Virus record (IMG/VR): IMGVR_UViG_3300046002_005763
Coordinates: 1-44,262 of that record
Length of the DNA stretch: 44,262 nucleotides
Source of the DNA: a virus
Direction: 5' to 3' (one strand)
Shown here piece by piece: positions 31,137 to 39,042 of this stretch (position 1 is the first letter of the stretch; each line of letters opens with the position of its first letter). The position numbers and the translations under genes are program-made. The notes below the pieces were generated by a model. The model made no database searches. It saw only the letters and a program-made list of their open reading frames with translations, and was not told where the DNA came from.

Positions 31137-32339
31137 ATGGGTTTGACCTTCGCCCCTCCCGACGACCTCAAACCCGAATGGGCCAGCGACATACAATGGC
31201 GGGCCGCAGAGGCGGTCAGAGAGCACGGTAGCACCCGCGCCGCCGCCGAGGCCTTGGGCATGTCCAAGTCCGCGGTGTGGGAAGCCCTGACCCGCTACAA
31301 CAAGGAGGCGGCCCGCCACGGCCGCGCGCCTGGCCACTTCAATGACGGCGTTGCCCCCGGCTATCGCATGGGCAAGGTCACGATCCAGCGCGGGCCCGCC
31401 GGCGTGGAGCGTGTCTGGGAACGCCAGTCGCCCGATGCGGAAGCCCAGGCCGAACGGCTGCAGGCTATGCGCGCCGAGTTGTGCGCCCCGATGCCGCCCC
31501 TCGCCCCTAGCTGCGTGCCCGGCTACGCCGACGACGACCTTCTGACGGTCTACCCGCAGGGCGATCCGCACGCGGGCCTTTACTCGTGGAAGGACGAGAC
31601 CGGCCAGGCCTTCGACCTGGTCGAGTACGAGCGCGTCATGAAGGCGGCCATCGACAGGCTGGTGGCCTCTGCCCCGCCCTCAGCCCACGCCCTCTTCATC
31701 GACCTGGGCGACACGCTGCATGCAGACAACAACGCCAGCCGCACCAAGAGCGGACACCATCTCGACACCCACGGCCGGCACGCCGAGGTCGTTCGCGCGG
31801 TCATCCGCTGCAAACGCCACCACATCGCCCGCATGCTCGAGAAGCACCGGCACGTCACCGTGCGGATCAACCCCGGCAACCACGACGGCATCACCGCCGT
31901 CATGCTCGCCGAGATGATGGCTCTGCTCTACGAGAACGAGCCCAGGATCACGGTCGTCACCAGCCCCAACCCCTACTGGTTCTTCGGCTTCGGCACCAAC
32001 CTGATCGGCACCACCCACGGCGACGGAGCGAAGGGCGCGAACCTGCCCTTGCTGATGGCCGTCGACGCCCCCGACCTGTGGCAGGCCTCGCAGCACGGGC
32101 ACCGCGTCTGGTTCGTCGGCCACGTCCACCACAAGGACATCAAGGACCACCCAGGTGTGACGGTCGAATACGTTCGCACCCTCGCCGCCCCCGACATCTG
32201 GTCCCACGGCGCGGGCTACAGGTCGAAGCGGTCGATGGAAGCGGTGACCTACCACCGCGAGGATGGCGAGGACGAGAGGCACACCTGCAATATGGCCAAG
32301 CTCGCCCGCAGTATGTCTTCCGTTCCGCGCGCGACGTAG
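31137..32339 (+). CDS. Metallophosphoesterase with N-terminal helix-turn-helix
   Basis: The 400-residue product carries a helix-turn-helix-like region at about 25-60 (STRAAAEALGMSKSAVWEAL) and a calcineurin-type phosphoesterase domain: GDPHAGLYSW, FIDLGDTLHADN (about 184-195), NPGNHDG (about 244-250) and VGHVHHKD (about 326-333), the metal ligands of the family. Similar genes lie in the head cluster of other podoviruses. The substrate is unknown; nucleic acid or nucleotide phosphates are likely. Its last codons overlap a putative late promoter. Confidence 0.88.
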   Translation: MGLTFAPPDDLKPEWASDIQWRAAEAVREHGSTRAAAEALGMSKSAVWEALTRYNKEAARHGRAPGHFNDGVAPGYRMGKVTIQRGPAGVERVWERQSPDAEAQAERLQAMRAELCAPMPPLAPSCVPGYADDDLLTVYPQGDPHAGLYSWKDETGQAFDLVEYERVMKAAIDRLVASAPPSAHALFIDLGDTLHADNNASRTKSGHHLDTHGRHAEVVRAVIRCKRHHIARMLEKHRHVTVRINPGNHDGITAVMLAEMMALLYENEPRITVVTSPNPYWFFGFGTNLIGTTHGDGAKGANLPLLMAVDAPDLWQASQHGHRVWFVGHVHHKDIKDHPGVTVEYVRTLAAPDIWSHGAGYRSKRSMEAVTYHREDGEDERHTCNMAKLARSMSSVPRAT

Positions 32340-32342
32340 GTT
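32311..32342 (+). promoter_or_regulatory. Putative late promoter copy 4 (before capsid cluster)
   Basis: GTATGTCT (32311-32318), 17 bases, then G and TAGGTT (32337-32342). It overlaps the end of the phosphoesterase gene. The expected start, seven bases after the second box, falls on the ATG at 32349, so the transcript for the scaffold and capsid genes may begin without a leader. Confidence 0.75.
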
Positions 32343-32348
32343 CGCGCT

Positions 32349-32660
32349 ATGAGCCAGGAAGACCCGACCGATTTGGCGACCCAGCACAAGAGCGCCGAGG
32401 CGAGAGCCCAGGATGCTCGGAACCGCAGGGACACCGACAAGGCCGATCTTGAATGGCTCATGGCCACGCCCCGAGGCCGCCGGATTGTCTGGCGTATGCT
32501 CGAGGCCACGGGTCTCTTCGTCTCAAGTTTCACTGGCAACAGTGAGACGTTCTTCAGGGAAGGCAAGCGCGCCATCGGTCTCGAGTTCCAGGGCAAGGTC
32601 GCCAAGGCCGCGCCGCTCGGTTTCCAGACCATGATGCAGGAGCATTTCGGACATGACTGA
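32349..32660 (+). CDS. Bbp19-family protein
   Basis: The 103-residue product matches the Bbp19-like family of BPP-1-related podoviruses: LEWLMATPRGRRIVWRMLEA (about 35-54) and TFFREGKRAIGLEFQ. These proteins are encoded next to the scaffold; a small head-assembly role is assumed but not known. It overlaps the scaffold gene by eight bases. Confidence 0.85.
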   Translation: MSQEDPTDLATQHKSAEARAQDARNRRDTDKADLEWLMATPRGRRIVWRMLEATGLFVSSFTGNSETFFREGKRAIGLEFQGKVAKAAPLGFQTMMQEHFGHD

Positions 32661-33303
32661 CACTACGCTGATGACGGCCGACACACCCACCGATGAAGCC
32701 GCATCGCAGACCGCGGGCGACGTCGCCAACACCGACGCCGCCGCACAGCAGCCGGCAGCCGAAGCCGCCCCGACCGATCCGGTCGAAGGCGAACAGGCGC
32801 AGCAGGCCGAAGGCGACAAGGCCGAAGACGCACCGCAAGGCGCGCCCGAAGCCTACGAGGACTTCTCCGTGCCCGAAGGCGTCGAACTCGACGCTGAAGT
32901 GCTCGGTGAGTTCAAGGCCGTCGCCAAGGAACTGAACCTGCCGCAGGACGCCGCGCAAAAGGTCACGGACCTTGGCGTGAAGCTGGCCCAGAAATGGGTC
33001 ACCGACAGCCAACAGGCGACGAGCGAAATGTTCGCCGACTGGAAAGGCCGTGCCGAAACCGACAAGGAGTTCGGGGGCGATGCGCTCCCGGCCAACTTGG
33101 CGGTCGCGAAGAAGGCAGTCGACCAGTTCGGCACGCCGGAACTCCGCGAACTGCTGGACGTACACCGCCTCGGCGACAACCCGGAAGTCATCCGGTTCAT
33201 GTTCCGTGTCGGCAAGGCCATCAGCGAAGACACGTTCGTGGCGGGGGGCAAGTCCTCTCCCGTCCAGGACGCAGCCAAGACCCTTTTCCCCAACATGAAC
33301 TAA
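32653..33303 (+). CDS. Capsid scaffolding protein
   Basis: The 216-residue product has a long Ala/Glu/Gln/Asp-rich N-terminal region (about 1-70), then a helical domain (VELDAEVLGEFKAVAKELNL, AAQKVTDLGVKLAQKW, and EVIRFMFRVGKAISED) typical of podovirus scaffold or capsid assembly proteins. It is acidic, as usual, and directly precedes the capsid gene. It should be present in proheads and lost or degraded on maturation. Confidence 0.85.
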   Translation: MTDTTLMTADTPTDEAASQTAGDVANTDAAAQQPAAEAAPTDPVEGEQAQQAEGDKAEDAPQGAPEAYEDFSVPEGVELDAEVLGEFKAVAKELNLPQDAAQKVTDLGVKLAQKWVTDSQQATSEMFADWKGRAETDKEFGGDALPANLAVAKKAVDQFGTPELRELLDVHRLGDNPEVIRFMFRVGKAISEDTFVAGGKSSPVQDAAKTLFPNMN

Positions 33304-33318
33304 GACTGGAGCACCACC

Positions 33319-34323
33319 GTGGCCACCCTTTCGGATACCCACCCCACCCTGCTGGACGTTTCCAAGCGTCTGGACCCGAACGGCAAGGTCGACAAGATCG
33401 TCGAAATCCTCGCCCAGACCAACGAAATCCTGTCCGACGCCGTGTACATCGAAGGCAACCTGCCGACGGGTCACCGCTCGACCATCCGCACCGGCCTGCC
33501 CGCCCCGACGTGGCGCAAGCTGTACGGCGGCGTTCAGCCGACCAAGTCGCGCACCGCCCAGGTGACCGACAACGCCGGCATGATGGAAGCCTACGCCGAG
33601 GTCGACAAGGCCCTGGCTGACCTGAACGGCAACACCGCCGCCTTCCGCCTGTCGGAAGACACCGCCCACATCGAAGGCATGTCGCAAGACCTGGCCTCCT
33701 CGATCTTCTACGCCGACGAAGATGTGACCCCCGAGAAGTTCACGGGCTTCGCCGCTCGCTACTCCTCGCTGTCCGCCGAAAACGGCCAGAACATCAACGC
33801 CTCGGCCGCGGACGGCTCGAACTCCACCAACACCTCGATCTGGTTCATTGGCTGGGGCCCGAACTCCTGCTTCATGACCTACCCCAAGGGGTCCGTTGCC
33901 GGTCTCAAGACCGACGACAAGGGTCAGATCACCATCGAGAACGTCGATGGTGCCGGTGGCCGGATGGAAGCCTACCGCACGCACTACCGCATGGACGCCG
34001 GCCTGGTCCTCAAGGACTGGCGCTACGTCTACCGCATCCAGGTTGACTTCGCCGAGCTGACGAAGGATGCCGCGACCGGCGCTGACCTCATCGACCTGAT
34101 GACGGACGTTGCCTCGTTCATCCCGAACCTGACCGGCATCCGTGGTGCCTTCTACTGCAGCCGCCGCGTTCACAGCTTCCTGCGCCGCCAGATGGTCAAC
34201 AAGGTCAAGAACTCGACCCTGATGATGTCGGACGTCGCAGGCCAGTCCGTGATGACCTTCGACGGCTTCCCGGTTCGCCGGGTCGACAGCCTGCTGCACA
34301 CTGAAGCAAAGGTCGCCGCGTAA
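33319..34323 (+). CDS. Major capsid protein
   Basis: The 334-residue product resembles the major capsid protein of BPP-1-like podoviruses, which has an HK97-like fold. Visible are PTLLDVSKRLDPNGKVDKIV near the start, LPTGHRSTIRTGLP, and near the end GAFYCSRRVHSFLRRQM and MTFDGFPVRRVDSLL. GTG 33319 has GGAG eight bases upstream. It lies between the scaffold and the cement protein, the standard order. Confidence 0.92.
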   Translation: MATLSDTHPTLLDVSKRLDPNGKVDKIVEILAQTNEILSDAVYIEGNLPTGHRSTIRTGLPAPTWRKLYGGVQPTKSRTAQVTDNAGMMEAYAEVDKALADLNGNTAAFRLSEDTAHIEGMSQDLASSIFYADEDVTPEKFTGFAARYSSLSAENGQNINASAADGSNSTNTSIWFIGWGPNSCFMTYPKGSVAGLKTDDKGQITIENVDGAGGRMEAYRTHYRMDAGLVLKDWRYVYRIQVDFAELTKDAATGADLIDLMTDVASFIPNLTGIRGAFYCSRRVHSFLRRQMVNKVKNSTLMMSDVAGQSVMTFDGFPVRRVDSLLHTEAKVAA

Positions 34324-34347
34324 GCGGGGCCCCTGGAGAACAAGACC

Positions 34348-34821
34348 ATGATCCTCGACGAACGTAACGAGTTCGCAGATGCCGTTTCGGTGGCAGCTGC
34401 GGCCGGCACCGCCCTCATCGGCGATGTCATCGACCTGGGTTCTGCCTCGCGCGACATTGGCGCGGGCCAGCCCCTCTACCTCATCATCCAGACGGATACG
34501 GAAATCATCACCGGCGGTTCCGCCGGCACGATCAAGTTCCAGCTGGCCTCGGACAGCACGGCCGACCTGGCCACGTCCGCGACGGTCCACTACGACACGG
34601 GCACGCTCGTGACGGATGACGCCGCCGCGAACGACGCCCGCCTCAACGCGGGTGGCCTGATCTGCTCCATCGCCCTTCCGCAGGGCGCGGTCTATGAGCG
34701 TTACCTCGGCATCCTCGCCGTGATCGCCACGACGACCGTCACGGCTGGCAAGATCAACGCCTTCCTGTCGATGGACCCGTACCCGGCCCAGCGCGCCTAC
34801 CCTGACGCGATGCCGGTCTAA
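34348..34821 (+). CDS. Bbp16-family capsid cement protein
   Basis: The 157-residue product matches the cement protein that stabilises the BPP-1-type capsid: MILDERNEFADAVSVAAAAG, then LGSASRDIGAGQPLYLIIQT and a beta-rich remainder ending INAFLSMDPYPAQRAYPDA. It directly follows the capsid gene with GGAG before the start. It probably binds as dimers at capsid surfaces. Confidence 0.88.
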   Translation: MILDERNEFADAVSVAAAAGTALIGDVIDLGSASRDIGAGQPLYLIIQTDTEIITGGSAGTIKFQLASDSTADLATSATVHYDTGTLVTDDAAANDARLNAGGLICSIALPQGAVYERYLGILAVIATTTVTAGKINAFLSMDPYPAQRAYPDAMPV

Positions 34822-34833
34822 GGGGGCTGAACC

Positions 34834-35163
34834 GTGAGCAAAGCCCGCACTGACGCACAAGGCCGACGCTTCGACGCTGAAGGCCGCCGCGTCTACGACA
34901 AGGCTGGGAAAAACACCTGGGTGGAAGCTATCCACCCGGGTGTCTACCCCGCCAACCACTACCGCCCGGTGGGCTCGAAGTTCCTGCTGGCCGAAGGCCA
35001 CGGGATCGTCGACTGGATGGTGGTTGTCGAAGACGAAGCCCCCCGCAAACCCGCCCGGGCAAAGCCCGTGCTGGTCGCCGCGGCTCCTGCCTTCCACGCT
35101 GACGTGGAGGCGGCTCTGGCCGCCGCCCCTGAAGCCGATGAAGCGCAGGACGACCTGGTCTAG
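34834..35163 (+). CDS. Hypothetical head-cluster protein
   Basis: The 109-residue product has RTDAQGRRFDAEGRRVYDKA near the start, a likely folded core (NTWVEAIHPGVYPANHYRPV then GSKFLLAEGHGIVDWMVVVE) and an Ala/Glu-rich acidic tail. GTG 34834. It is the last gene of the capsid cluster before a strong terminator; a minor head protein is likely. Confidence 0.7.
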   Translation: MSKARTDAQGRRFDAEGRRVYDKAGKNTWVEAIHPGVYPANHYRPVGSKFLLAEGHGIVDWMVVVEDEAPRKPARAKPVLVAAAPAFHADVEAALAAAPEADEAQDDLV

Positions 35164-35195
35164 GCCAGAACCAGCCCCCTCCCCGTAGGGGTTCC

Positions 35196-35227
35196 GAGCC
35201 GGGGGCCCAACAGCCCCCGGCTCTTTT
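35196..35227 (+). terminator. Rho-independent terminator after capsid cluster
   Basis: An 11-bp perfect GC-rich stem (35196-35206 with 35213-35223, GAGCCGGGGGC and its complement), a six-base loop and TTTTCTTT follow the hypothetical head gene. It should reduce transcription from the capsid genes into the tail genes, in line with the large amount of capsid protein needed. Confidence 0.9.
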
Positions 35228-35243
35228 CTTTGAGGTGATCCCC

Positions 35244-35897
35244 GTGACGACCGCAGTTGCCATCGCCAATCTGGCCCTGTCGCACCTGGGCGACGACGCC
35301 ACCATCGTGAACCTCGATCCCCCCGAGGGCAGCGCGCAGGCCGAGCAGGCCGCCCTGTTCTACCCCATTGCGCGTGACGCGCTGCTCGAGATGTACCCCT
35401 GGAACTTCGCGCTGCGCCGCACGACGCTGGCCCTGCTCGACGAAGACCCCAACACGCAGTGGCGCTACGCCTACGCCCTGCCCTCAAACGCGCTCGCCGT
35501 CTTCGCCGTGCAAGGCGCGGAAGACGCGGACGACTTCGTCGGCACGACCTACGGCCCGGTGGCGGCGCTGAACGGCGTCAACGACTTCGAGATCGAGGGC
35601 CTCTCCGACAACACCCGCGTGCTCTACACCAACGTGGTCGACGCCCGCATCCGCTACACCGTCGCCGTGACGATCCCCAGCTTCTTCCCCCCGCTCTTCA
35701 CCCTGTCCCTGTCGTACTTCCTGGCCAGCTTCCTGGCTGGCCCGGTGCTCAAGGGCGAGACCGGGCGCACCGTGGCCTCAGCCATGCTCAACATCATGAG
35801 CGGCTTCATGGACAAGGCTCAGACGATGGATGCCAAACAGCGCCGCGCCAGCCGCGTGCGCGACGCGCACATCGCCCCTTGGGTGGGTGCACGCTGA
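35244..35897 (+). CDS. Tail tubular protein A-like adaptor
   Basis: The 217-residue product (MTTAVAIANLALSHLGDDAT onward, with LLEMYPWNFALRRTTLALL) matches the gp11/tubular protein A type adaptor that joins the portal to the tail nozzle. I prefer GTG 35244, eight bases after GAGG, to GTG 35235, which overlaps that ribosome site. It ends overlapping the next gene (TGATG). Confidence 0.85.
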   Translation: MTTAVAIANLALSHLGDDATIVNLDPPEGSAQAEQAALFYPIARDALLEMYPWNFALRRTTLALLDEDPNTQWRYAYALPSNALAVFAVQGAEDADDFVGTTYGPVAALNGVNDFEIEGLSDNTRVLYTNVVDARIRYTVAVTIPSFFPPLFTLSLSYFLASFLAGPVLKGETGRTVASAMLNIMSGFMDKAQTMDAKQRRASRVRDAHIAPWVGAR

Positions 35898-37951
35898 TGG
35901 GTGCCACCACGCGCACCAACTTCCGCTCGATGGCCGGCGGCGAGATCACGCCCGAGATGTACGGGCGGATCGACGACGTTCGTTATCAGACCGGGCTCGC
36001 CCTCTGCCGGAACTTCATCACCCTGCCCCACGGGCCCGCGCAGAACCGCGCCGGCTTCGAGTTCGTGCGCGAGGTGAAGGACAGCACCAAGGCCACCCGC
36101 CTGCTCCCCTTCACCTTCAGTGTCTCCGACACGGTGGTGATCGAGTTCGGGGCTGGCTACTTCCGCTTCCACAGCCTGGGCGGCACAGTGCTGCTGACTG
36201 GCGTGCCCTACGAAATCTCCAACAGCTACGCCGAGGCGGACCTGTTCGACGTCAAGTTCGTGCAGTCGGCGGACGTGCTGACGCTGGTGCACCCTGACTA
36301 CGCGGTGCAGGAGCTTCGCCGCTCCGGTCCCACGAGCTGGGCCCTAACCGCCGCCACCACCGGCCCCGGCATCGACGCGCCGGCGGGCCTGGCTGTCACG
36401 CCGACCACCGCCGGCGCGAGCTTCCTGCGCAACGACGCCTACGTCGTGACCGCGGTTACCGCCACTGCCGAGAGTGCAGCGTCGGCGGCCGTCACCGCGA
36501 CCAACAACCTCAGCGCGGCCAACACCTACAACACCGTCAGCTGGACGGCGCGCACGGGGGCCACGGGCTACCGGGTCTACCGGCAAGCGGGCGGCCTGTT
36601 CTACCTGATCGCCGTGCTCGACGGCAACGGAACGGTCAGCGTCATCGACGACAACCTGCCGGCCAACGGCGGCATCACGCCGCCCCAAGCCTCCGACCCC
36701 TTCGCCTCCAGCAACAACCCCGGGGCGGTGACCTACTTCGAGCAGCGCAAGGTGTTCGGTGGCTCGACGGCACAGCCGCAGAACATCTGGACGACGCGCA
36801 GCGGGTCGGAGGTCGACTTCAACTTCTCGGTGCCGCCGCGCGACGACGACAGCATCCAGTTCGAAATCGCGGCCCGCGACTACAACCAGATCATCCACCT
36901 CGTTCCGCTCCAAGACCTGATCGCCATGACCCAAGCGGGCGAGTGGCGCATCTCTTCGGGCGGCAACGCCCTGACGCCGGGGAGCTTTGGCGTGCGGCCA
37001 CAGTCGTTCGTCGGTGCAGGCCCCGCCACCCCGATAACCACCGGCTCGAACCTGATCTTCGCCGACACCGCAGGCCACATCCGCGAGATGTCTTATCAGG
37101 ACACCGCCGCCGGCTATCTGACCGGCGACCTGTCGCTGCGCGCTCCGCACCTGTTCGACACCTACGAGATCGTCGACAGCGCCCAGACCAAGTCCCCCTA
37201 CCCGATCCTCTGGTTCGTCAGCTCGAGCGGCAAGCTGCTCGGCCTGACCTACATCCCCGAGCAGCAGGTGTCTGGCTGGCACCAACACGACACGGCGGGC
37301 TCCTTCGAGAGCATCGCGGCCGTGCGCGAGGGCAATGAGACCGCGCTCTACGCCATCATCCGCCGCGAGATCAACGGCAGCTCGGTGCGCTACGTCGAGC
37401 GCATGCGCAGCCGGGCGTTCAGCGACGCGGCCGACGCCTTCTTCGTGGACGCCGGGGTCTACTACAGCAGCACCGCCGTCGACGAAGTGACGTCGGGGCT
37501 CGAGCACCTCGAGGGTGAGATCGTCTCGATCCTCGCGGACGGCGCTGTGTGCCCCCAGCAGACGGTCATAGACGGCGGCCTGCCCGAGCCCCTGCCGGCC
37601 GAGTGCGAGACCATCATCATCGGTCTGCCCATCGAGGCCGACATCCAGACCCTACCCTTCGCCATCGAGATGCCGGGCGCGGGACAGGGCCGGCCGAAGA
37701 ACGTCAACGAGGTGTGGCTGCGCGTCTACCGCAGCTCCGGCGTGTTCGCGGGCCCGAGCTTCGACAGCCTGACCGAATACAAACAGCGCACCACCGAGGT
37801 CTACGGCTCGCCGCCCAACCTGACCACCGACGAGATCAGCATCAAGATCGGGCCCGCCTGGTCGACCAACGGGCAAATCTGCATCCGCCAATCGGACCCT
37901 TTGCCCCTGACCGTGCTGTCGATTTCCGCGGAGACTGTCCTTGCCGGTTGA
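35897..37951 (+). CDS. Tail tubular protein B-like nozzle protein
   Basis: The 684-residue product (TRTNFRSMAGGEITPEMYGR onward) matches podovirus tail nozzle proteins: CRNFITLPHGPAQNRAGFEF (about 34-54), a fibronectin-like insert (SWTARTGATGYRVYR), TRSGSEVDFNFSVP and MTQAGEWRISSGG in the beta-propeller part. It forms the tube below the adaptor. The start at 35897 overlaps the adaptor stop; the frame further upstream is only a shadow of that gene. Confidence 0.88.
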   Translation: MGATTRTNFRSMAGGEITPEMYGRIDDVRYQTGLALCRNFITLPHGPAQNRAGFEFVREVKDSTKATRLLPFTFSVSDTVVIEFGAGYFRFHSLGGTVLLTGVPYEISNSYAEADLFDVKFVQSADVLTLVHPDYAVQELRRSGPTSWALTAATTGPGIDAPAGLAVTPTTAGASFLRNDAYVVTAVTATAESAASAAVTATNNLSAANTYNTVSWTARTGATGYRVYRQAGGLFYLIAVLDGNGTVSVIDDNLPANGGITPPQASDPFASSNNPGAVTYFEQRKVFGGSTAQPQNIWTTRSGSEVDFNFSVPPRDDDSIQFEIAARDYNQIIHLVPLQDLIAMTQAGEWRISSGGNALTPGSFGVRPQSFVGAGPATPITTGSNLIFADTAGHIREMSYQDTAAGYLTGDLSLRAPHLFDTYEIVDSAQTKSPYPILWFVSSSGKLLGLTYIPEQQVSGWHQHDTAGSFESIAAVREGNETALYAIIRREINGSSVRYVERMRSRAFSDAADAFFVDAGVYYSSTAVDEVTSGLEHLEGEIVSILADGAVCPQQTVIDGGLPEPLPAECETIIIGLPIEADIQTLPFAIEMPGAGQGRPKNVNEVWLRVYRSSGVFAGPSFDSLTEYKQRTTEVYGSPPNLTTDEISIKIGPAWSTNGQICIRQSDPLPLTVLSISAETVLAG

Positions 37952-38423
37952 GGTGCGCTTCGCCCGGGTCGGGGACGCCGACACCATCACGCCGAACCTG
38001 CGCCCCTCCGACCACGACGAGCTGGTCGCCGCCTCGGGCCCCGATGTGCTCGGCCAACTGCGCGAGGCGGTCGAGCTGTCGCACGGCAGGCTGGGCCCGA
38101 TGTCCTTTGTCGCGGAGCACCAAGGCGAGATCGTCGCGCTCTTCGGCTTCGTGCCGGCGGCGGCTCTGTCCAACACCGCCTACCCGTGGCTGGTCGGGAC
38201 GCCCGGCCTGGGCCGCGTGCCCCGTATGTTAAACCGGCTCTCTCGCTCCTACTGTGGCGTGGTGCTGGCCGAATACCCCCTTCTGTTCAACCACGTCGAC
38301 GCTCGCAACACGACGAGCATCTCCTGGCTGAAGAGGCTGGGGTTCAAGATCAGCGAAGCCAAACCCTTCGGTGTCGAAGGCCTCCCCTTCCACCGCTTTG
38401 AGATGCGAGGCCCCCTTGTGTAA
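37941..38423 (+). CDS. GNAT-like internal core protein (gp13-type)
   Basis: The 160-residue product looks like an acetyltransferase-fold protein: MSFVAEHQGEIVALFGFVPA (about 54-73) and NTTSISWLKRLGFKISEA (about 123-140), as in T7 gp13-like proteins encoded before the internal virion genes. TTG 37941 has GGAG seven bases upstream and overlaps the nozzle stop; GTG 37953 is possible. It may assist assembly of the internal core. A putative late promoter lies inside it. Confidence 0.75.
   Translation: MPVEVRFARVGDADTITPNLRPSDHDELVAASGPDVLGQLREAVELSHGRLGPMSFVAEHQGEIVALFGFVPAAALSNTAYPWLVGTPGLGRVPRMLNRLSRSYCGVVLAEYPLLFNHVDARNTTSISWLKRLGFKISEAKPFGVEGLPFHRFEMRGPLV
38224..38255 (+). promoter_or_regulatory. 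Putative late promoter copy 5 (before internal virion genes)
   Basis: GTATGTTA (38224-38231), 17 bases, then C and TACTGT (38250-38255). It is the most divergent copy and lies inside the GNAT-like gene about 160 bases before the internal virion genes. The spacing matches the other four exactly. Confidence 0.6.
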
Positions 38424-39042
38424 CCCCGCAGCCAGCATGGCCCTCCAGGGCGTAGGCGCGGCGACCTCGGCCATCGGTGCCTACGGTTCGGCCAAGTCCC
38501 AGAAGAGCGCGCTCGGCTTCCAAGCCCAGATGGCCGACATGAACGCGGAGCTGGCAGAGCGCCGCGCGCAGATCGCGTTGGACCAGGGGGCCTACCAAGC
38601 ACAAGAGATCGAACGCGGCGGTGCCCGGCAGAAGGGCACGCAGCGAGCAGAGATGGGCGCGAGCGGCATCGCCCTCGGCAGCACCACCGCCCAAGCCATC
38701 GTGGTCGGCACCGACCTGGTCACCGCCGAGGACGCGCAGCAGGCGCGGGTCAACGCCGTGCGCGCGGCCTGGGGCCAGCGCACCGAGGCGACCAACATGC
38801 GCAACGAGGGCCTCGCCGCCCGCGCCAACGCCCGGGGCATCAACCCGATGGGTGCCGCGGCGACCAGCCTTCTGGGCAGCGCCACGAGCATGGCGCAGAG
38901 CGCCTACAGCATGGGCATGTTCAAGGGCAACGGAGCCGTCAAGACCGGCGGCGCGACCGGGGCGATGAAGCCCTCGTCGGGCTCGGGTTTCCGCGGCGGC
39001 CGTGACCGGCCGATGTCCCGCTTCGGGGGCTTCGGGGGCTGA
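38416..39042 (+). CDS. Internal virion protein, gp14-like
   Basis: The 208-residue product starts at TTG 38416 (MCNPAASMALQGVGAATSAI), with GAGG five bases upstream; the MC-P start is common in this family. It has a hydrophobic N-terminal segment, a long helical region (DMNAELAERRAQIALDQGAY, GTQRAEMGASGIALGSTTAQ) and a Gly/Arg-rich end. It corresponds to the smallest T7-type core protein, which is ejected into the cell envelope at infection. Confidence 0.82.
   Translation: MCNPAASMALQGVGAATSAIGAYGSAKSQKSALGFQAQMADMNAELAERRAQIALDQGAYQAQEIERGGARQKGTQRAEMGASGIALGSTTAQAIVVGTDLVTAEDAQQARVNAVRAAWGQRTEATNMRNEGLAARANARGINPMGAAATSLLGSATSMAQSAYSMGMFKGNGAVKTGGATGAMKPSSGSGFRGGRDRPMSRFGGFGG

Noticed and set aside
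31185-31197. Minus-strand GTATGTCG inside the phosphoesterase gene as a promoter
   Set aside because: The second box is missing and the direction opposes all local genes.
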